Shown piece after piece: positions 32,063 to 36,433 of a stretch of DNA of 36,433 nt. The stretch covers positions 1 to 36,433 of the forward strand of contig NZ_VKJP01000025.1 in NCBI RefSeq assembly GCF_007280575.1, given 5' to 3'. Position 1 is the stretch's first letter. Each line of letters begins with the position of its first letter. A program made the translations under genes and the position numbers. Source of the stretch: Streptomyces benahoarensis (GTDB lineage: Bacteria; Actinomycetota; Actinomycetes; Streptomycetales; Streptomycetaceae). The notes under the pieces are model-generated. The model was not told where the DNA came from. It did not search any database and worked only from the letters and a program-made list of their open reading frames with translations.

Positions 32063-33646
32063 CTACTGCGGCGGGTTGCCGTGCTTGCGGGCGGGCAGGT
32101 CCGCGTGCTTGGTGCGGAGCATCTCCAGCGAGCGGATGAGGGTGTGGCGGGTCTCGGCCGGGTCGATGACGTCGTCCACCAGACCGCGCTCGGCGGCGTA
32201 GTAGGGGTGCATCAGCTCGGACTTGTACTCCTTGACCATGCGCCCGCGCATCGCTTCGGGGTCCTCGGCGTCGGCGATCTGACGGCGGAAGATGACGCCG
32301 GCGGCGCCTTCCGCGCCCATGACGGCGATCTCGTTCGTGGGCCAGGCGTAGGTGAGGTCCGCGCCGATGGACTGCGAGTCCATGACGATGTACGCGCCGC
32401 CGTACGCCTTGCGCAGCACGATCGAGATGCGCGGGACCGTGGCGTTGCAGTACGCGTACAGCAGCTTGGCGCCGTGGCGGATGATGCCGCCGTGCTCCTG
32501 GTCGACGCCGGGCAGGAAGCCGGGAACGTCCAGCAGCGTGACGATCGGGATGTTGAAGGCGTCACACATCTGCACGAAGCGGGCGGCCTTCTCGGACGCC
32601 TCGATGTCGAGCACACCGGCGAGCGACTGCGGCTGGTTGGCGATGAGGCCGACGACCCGGCCGTCGAACCGCGCCAGCGCGCAGATGATGTTGGTCGCCC
32701 AGCGCTCGTGGACCTCCAGGTACTCGCCGTCGTCGACGATCTCCTCGATGACCTTGCGCATGTCGTACGGGCGGTTGCCGTCCGCGGGGACCAGGTCGAG
32801 CAGGGCGTCGCCGCTGCGGTCCGCGGGGTCCTCGCACTCGACGGCCGGCGGGTTCTCGCGGTTGTTGGCCGGGAGCAGCGAGAGCAGGTAGCGGACCTCT
32901 TCGAGACAGGTGGTCTCGTCGTCGTAGGCGAAGTGCGCCACACCGGAGGTCTCGGCGTGGACATCGGCGCCGCCCAGGCCGTTCTGGGTGATCTCCTCGC
33001 CGGTCACCGCGCGGACGACGTCCGGGCCGGTGATGAACATCTGCGAGGTGTCGCGGACCATGAAGACGAAGTCGGTGAGCGCCGGACTGTAGGCGGCGCC
33101 GCCCGCGCAGGGGCCGAGCATCACGGAGATCTGCGGGATGACGCCGGACGCCTTGGTGTTGCGCTGGAAGATGCCGCCGTATCCCGCGAGCGCGGAGACG
33201 CCCTCCTGGATACGGGCGCCCGCGCCGTCGTTCAGCGAGACCAGCGGCGCACCCGCCTGGATGGCCATGTCCATGATCTTGTGGATCTTGGTGGCGTGCG
33301 CCTCACCGAGGGCGCCGCCGAAGATCCGGAAGTCGTGCGCGTAGACGAAGACCGTCCGGCCGTGGACCGTGCCCCAGCCCGTGATCACACCATCGGTGTA
33401 AGGCTTCTTCGCCTCCAGGCCGAACCCGGTCGCCCGGTGCCGGCGCAGCGGCTCCACCTCGTTGAACGAACCCTCGTCGAGCAGCAGCTCGATCCGCTCT
33501 CGGGCGGTCAGCTTGCCCTTCGCACGCTGGGCTTCGGTCGCCCGCTCGCTGGGGCCTCGGTACGCCTGCTCGCGGATCGCGTGCAACTCGGCGACGCGCC
33601 CACGGGCGTCGGTCGCGCCCGCGGGCACCTCTTCGACAGTGGTCAT
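32063..33646 (-). CDS. accB: Acyl-CoA carboxylase carboxyltransferase (beta) subunit
   Basis: The 527-residue protein is a biotin-dependent carboxyltransferase of the propionyl/acetyl-CoA type, transferring CO2 from carboxybiotin to acyl-CoA to make malonyl-CoA or methylmalonyl-CoA for fatty acids and polyketides. Both crotonase-like halves are visible: RERIELLLDEGSFNEVEPL, LNDGAGARIQEGVSALAGYG and LGPCAGGAAYSPALTDFVFM in the N-half; VVGLIANQPQSLAGVLD, FNIPIVTLLDVPGFLPGVDQ and RKAYGGAYIVMDSQSIGADL in the C-half. The Asp in the FLPGVDQ segment matches a known acyl-chain specificity position in PccB/AccB. ATG at 33644-33646 lacks a clear ribosome binding site and may be leaderless; the frame is open upstream but noncoding in look. 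Confidence 0.95.
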   Translation of the reverse strand: MTTVEEVPAGATDARGRVAELHAIREQAYRGPSERATEAQRAKGKLTARERIELLLDEGSFNEVEPLRRHRATGFGLEAKKPYTDGVITGWGTVHGRTVFVYAHDFRIFGGALGEAHATKIHKIMDMAIQAGAPLVSLNDGAGARIQEGVSALAGYGGIFQRNTKASGVIPQISVMLGPCAGGAAYSPALTDFVFMVRDTSQMFITGPDVVRAVTGEEITQNGLGGADVHAETSGVAHFAYDDETTCLEEVRYLLSLLPANNRENPPAVECEDPADRSGDALLDLVPADGNRPYDMRKVIEEIVDDGEYLEVHERWATNIICALARFDGRVVGLIANQPQSLAGVLDIEASEKAARFVQMCDAFNIPIVTLLDVPGFLPGVDQEHGGIIRHGAKLLYAYCNATVPRISIVLRKAYGGAYIVMDSQSIGADLTYAWPTNEIAVMGAEGAAGVIFRRQIADAEDPEAMRGRMVKEYKSELMHPYYAAERGLVDDVIDPAETRHTLIRSLEMLRTKHADLPARKHGNPPQ

Positions 33647-33853
33647 GCACCGACGGTACGTGGGCGAGGGCCCGGGCGCCGATGTCAGTTTCGTACAACG
33701 TCGGATGCGATTTGGTGGGCAAGCAGTACAGAAGCCTCCTGTACGTGAGGTCGGCGCGCTGCTCCGATCGAGTGAGGTGTGGGCCATGTGCTGTATGGGG
33801 CCGACAAAACCGGGGCGGGCGCGAGGTACCCCGTCAGACGGCGTCCGGGCCGG
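33647..33853. other. Promoter region of accB with a GC-rich repeat
   Basis: No gene is seen. The part near 33650-33750 should hold the minus-strand accB promoter. GGGGCGGGCGCGAGG near 33815 repeats a core of the left-end repeat field at about 46-60. Confidence 0.45.
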
Positions 33854-36277
33854 TCAGCGCAGTGTGAGGGTGGCGGTGTGGGTGGCGCAGACGGTGCCGG
33901 GGGTGAGCCTCAGGCGCAAGGTGCGGCCGGTGGCGAGGACCACGATGCCGGGGTCGTGGCGCGGGACCGCGGCGACCGGCCGGTCCCAGACGATCTCCAG
34001 CGGATCACCGGTCCGCTCGGGCGCGGCGGCGTGCAGGGTGGCGGTGCGCGGCCCGGTGCGCCGGACGAGGAGGCTGACCGGGCCGTCGGCGGTGAGCGGT
34101 CCGGCGGTGCCGGGGCGGAAGAAGTGGGCGGCGGTCAGGCCGAGCGCGTCGACGGCGACGGCCTGCTGACCGGCGGTGTGCGCGAGGACGGTGAGCCAAC
34201 GGGGGTCGGCGGCACGGGCGGCGACCGCGTGGACCGTGGCGCCGGGCATCAGGAGGTAGAGGTAACGGGCGTCGTCCGGGTCGGTGCCGTGGTCGTGCCA
34301 GAGGGTGAGGTAGCGGCGGGTGAGCTCGGTGGCATCGGAGCCGGTGTTGATGTCGCGCCAGGAGCCGGTGCGGTCCTCGCGGAGGGTGTGCAGCGCGGCG
34401 CCGCCAGGAAAACCGCCGGGAAAAACATAGCCGCCGTGTCCGGCGAGGTGGGCCCAGCGCGCGGCGGGGAAGGTGCGGACGGCGCCGGGGGCGGTGGGCT
34501 GCGGGCGGCCGTCGACGGTGAGGGCGGCGCGCCCGGCGGCGCCGAGGGCGCGGTTGTCGACGATCGTCTCGACGGGCACGCCGTCGTGGGCGGTGATCCC
34601 GGCGCCGAGGCAGACGACGGTGTCGTCGAGGAAGAACCACGACTTGTGGGCGGTGAGGGTGGAGCCGAGGCCGCGCAGATGCTGGCCGACGGCGGCGTAG
34701 GTGCCGTCGGTGGTGCCGCCGACCCCGCGGACGTCGGGGCGGGGCGCGCCGAAGGCGCCGCCCTCGTTGTCGGCGAGGCGCTTGGTGGAGACGGTGGTGC
34801 CGGGCAGCCGGTAGGGGTCGACGGTGGGCCAGTAGGCGTCGGTGTACTGCCCGCCGCCGGTCTCCCCCGCCCACCAGGAGAGCATGCCGGAGCCGGTGTG
34901 CCAGCCGTGCGGGTTCTCACCGTTGCCGTTCTCGTAGTGGGCGATGCGCGCGGAGGCCATGGCGAGCCCGGCGGTCCAGCCGGGGCGGCGGTGGACGGCG
35001 CGGTCCATGGCGGGGAAGAGGCGGTGGCCGTCCGGCTCCGGGGCGGGCGCGGCGGGGCCGTCGGCGACGGCGGCGAGTCGGGCGAGGTCGGCGACGGTGT
35101 ACTGGCGGTCGGTACGGACCGGCAGCACCCGGTCCCGGGCGATATGGCCCTTGACCAGGGCGTGCCAGCGGGTGCGTGCGGTCGGGTCCGCGCTCTCGGC
35201 GAGCAGCGCGACGGCGGCGAGGAGGGCGTGCCCGTGGTAGTGGTCGCTGCGCGGGACGCGGCGGTCGTCGGTGAGCAGATCGCCGCGGCTGACGGCCCGT
35301 CCGCTGACCATGTCCATCATCAGGCCGTCGTGGAGCAGCGGCGCGTAGGCGTGGGTGACGCTGTCGAGGACGGTGCGGCGGACCGGGTCGGTGACGGCCC
35401 ATTCGGTGCCGGTCAGGAGAGCGAGGAGTCTGCCGATGCCGTCGAGGAGGACGTAGCCGTAGGTGCCGGAGTAGGCGACGGCGGTGTGCTGGATGAAGGA
35501 GCCGTCGGCGTAGAGCCCGTCGCCGTGGGTGACGTAGGGAAAGACCGGGGAGAGGGCGTCGCGGGCGAGGGCGATCTTGGCCGGGGTACGGCCGAGGACG
35601 CCGCGGAGCACGACGACGCGGCACAGGTCGACGCGGTTGGCCCCGGTGCTGGTGCCGGTGTACGCGCCGAGGGCCGAGTCGGGGACGAAGTGGTCGACGG
35701 CGGCGAGATGGCGGGCGCGGTGGTCGTCGGGGAGCGGGCCGCCGGGCAGGTGGGTGTCGAGGACGGCGAGGGTGTCGAGGAGCTGCTGCGGGCTGCCGAT
35801 CTGCCAGTCCCACCAGTTGCCGTAGCGGTCGGCCCCGGCGTGGTACACAGCGGCTTCGAGGTGGTCGAGGCCGGTCAGGACGGCGTCGGCGAGAGCGGCG
35901 TCACCGGTGAGTCCGGTGCCGGGCTGGGCGTACGCCTCGGCCATGGTGTGCAGCCGGGTGTAGCTGCGCGTGATCCCGGCCGACGGGTCGAAGGGCTGGT
36001 CGGGCCAGAGCGACGCGGCGGCGGGCCGCATGGCGGCGGCGAACCGTCCGGCCAGCTCCCCGGTCTCGCGCAGCGCGCGGGCGTACGGCTCGGCGGCCGG
36101 GTCGACGCCGGTGCCGAGGACGAGGTCCACCCAGCGGCGGCGCAGGGCGGCGAAGACGTCATCGGGGGCAGAGGGCCTTGGGGCGGACGCGGCGGGTGCG
36201 GCGGCGCCGAGGACGGCCGCGCCCCCGGCGGTGGCGGCGAGGAAGGCGCGGCGGGACCAGGCGGAGGGGTACGGCAC
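33854..36277 (-). CDS. Polysaccharide lyase family 8 (hyaluronate/chondroitin/xanthan lyase-like)
   Basis: The 807-residue protein begins with a Tat signal (SRRAFLAAT, then an Ala-rich hydrophobic stretch ending ASA), so it is exported folded. The alpha/alpha-toroid domain has the PL8 catalytic set: NWWDWQIGSP (aromatic patch, about 154-163), Asn214 in TGANRVDL, and His264 with Tyr273 in IQHTAVAYSGTYGY. ENGNGENPHGWHTGSGML and the beta-sandwich C-terminal domains follow. PL8 enzymes cleave uronic-acid polymers by beta-elimination; the polymer here is undetermined. GTG at 36275-36277 with GAAGGGA is used. The frame runs on to 36409, but that portion includes adapter sequence (reading MYKRQ). 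Confidence 0.92.
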   Translation of the reverse strand: MPYPSAWSRRAFLAATAGGAAVLGAAAPAASAPRPSAPDDVFAALRRRWVDLVLGTGVDPAAEPYARALRETGELAGRFAAAMRPAAASLWPDQPFDPSAGITRSYTRLHTMAEAYAQPGTGLTGDAALADAVLTGLDHLEAAVYHAGADRYGNWWDWQIGSPQQLLDTLAVLDTHLPGGPLPDDHRARHLAAVDHFVPDSALGAYTGTSTGANRVDLCRVVVLRGVLGRTPAKIALARDALSPVFPYVTHGDGLYADGSFIQHTAVAYSGTYGYVLLDGIGRLLALLTGTEWAVTDPVRRTVLDSVTHAYAPLLHDGLMMDMVSGRAVSRGDLLTDDRRVPRSDHYHGHALLAAVALLAESADPTARTRWHALVKGHIARDRVLPVRTDRQYTVADLARLAAVADGPAAPAPEPDGHRLFPAMDRAVHRRPGWTAGLAMASARIAHYENGNGENPHGWHTGSGMLSWWAGETGGGQYTDAYWPTVDPYRLPGTTVSTKRLADNEGGAFGAPRPDVRGVGGTTDGTYAAVGQHLRGLGSTLTAHKSWFFLDDTVVCLGAGITAHDGVPVETIVDNRALGAAGRAALTVDGRPQPTAPGAVRTFPAARWAHLAGHGGYVFPGGFPGGAALHTLREDRTGSWRDINTGSDATELTRRYLTLWHDHGTDPDDARYLYLLMPGATVHAVAARAADPRWLTVLAHTAGQQAVAVDALGLTAAHFFRPGTAGPLTADGPVSLLVRRTGPRTATLHAAAPERTGDPLEIVWDRPVAAVPRHDPGIVVLATGRTLRLRLTPGTVCATHTATLTLR

Positions 36278-36394
36278 GGTCGTTCCCTTCGGTGACGGCA
36301 CGGCGGCCGACGGCGTCCGCCCGATGGCGGGCCCGACCGGCCAACCGGCCTGCGGGGCGGCGGACTTGGCGGGCGGAGCGCCGGTGTAGCACGG

Positions 36395-36433
36395 CTGTCT
36401 CTTATACACCTCTGACGCTGCCGTCGGCTTAAT
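36395..36433. other. Nextera adapter at right contig end
   Basis: CTGTCTCTTATACAC, then TCTGACGCTGCCG, matches the Nextera mosaic end and read adapter with one or two substitutions. It continues to the window end and is not genomic. Confidence 0.92.

Noticed and set aside
30653-33748. Plus-strand frame of 1031 codons spanning the transporter and accB
   Set aside because: It crosses a transporter in another frame, a 25-bp terminator hairpin and two minus-strand genes. The product is low-complexity shadow sequence.
33779-36295. Plus-strand frame of 838 codons antisense to the lyase
   Set aside because: The Gly/Val/Ala-rich product has no domain, while the minus strand encodes a complete PL8 protein with catalytic residues.

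Overview
The window is a very GC-rich actinobacterial segment and almost certainly Streptomyces. It carries two conservon operons (cvnA-B-C-D), an HU protein with a long Lys/Ala tail (HupS type), NdgR, many GTG starts and G/C-ending codons. From memory, the gene order thiL ... ddl-gpsA-plsC-cofC-hupS-leuD-leuC-ndgR ... gltX ... cvn1-cvn2 ... accE-accB resembles the SCO5535-SCO5563 region of S. coelicolor. Both ends carry Nextera-type adapter sequence, so the window looks like one whole short-read contig and its terminal tens of bases are not genomic.

Layout. 1-250: adapter remnant and a GC-rich CATGGGGCGGGC-type repeat field. 251-7092: core metabolism: thiD and thiL (thiamine), a stand-alone Lrp/AsnC sensor domain, a DUF3515 lipoprotein, ddl (peptidoglycan), gpsA and plsC (phospholipid) and cofC (coenzyme F420), plus a small conserved protein. 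7207-11316: hupS, a small conserved protein, leuD-leuC and the divergent regulator ndgR with a 27-bp palindrome between. 11412-12605: a divergent DUF4188/MerR pair with two tandem 21-bp dyads. 12701-13236: five tRNA genes in transcription order Gln-Glu-Glu-Gln-Glu, next to gltX, which charges tRNA-Glu; an FAH-family hydrolase gene overlaps gltX. 16002-16190: a small peptide gene with a duplicated ANPRRT motif.

16867-27330 holds two complete tandem conservons. Each encodes a membrane sensor kinase (CvnA), a Roadblock/LC7 protein (CvnB), a DUF742 winged-helix protein (CvnC) and a Ras/MglA-like GTPase (CvnD). The copies are clearly diverged in cvnA and cvnC, but cvnB is identical over 407 bp and cvnD differs at one position in 242 bp, which suggests recent gene conversion. 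Both operons are preceded by GTGTC/GACAC elements.

27358-31780 looks like an insertion between cvnD2 and accE. It contains an intact DUF397 gene, a wrecked XRE/DUF5753 partner, a 5'-truncated gene fragment facing it, a DhaK-DhaL fusion kinase and a divergent polyol-permease-family transporter sharing a palindromic operator candidate. 31788-33646: accE and accB of acyl-CoA carboxylase. 33854-36277: a Tat-exported polysaccharide lyase family 8 protein, cut off from its promoter by the adapter at the contig end. Most convergent gene pairs are separated by long perfect inverted repeats that are probable bidirectional terminators.
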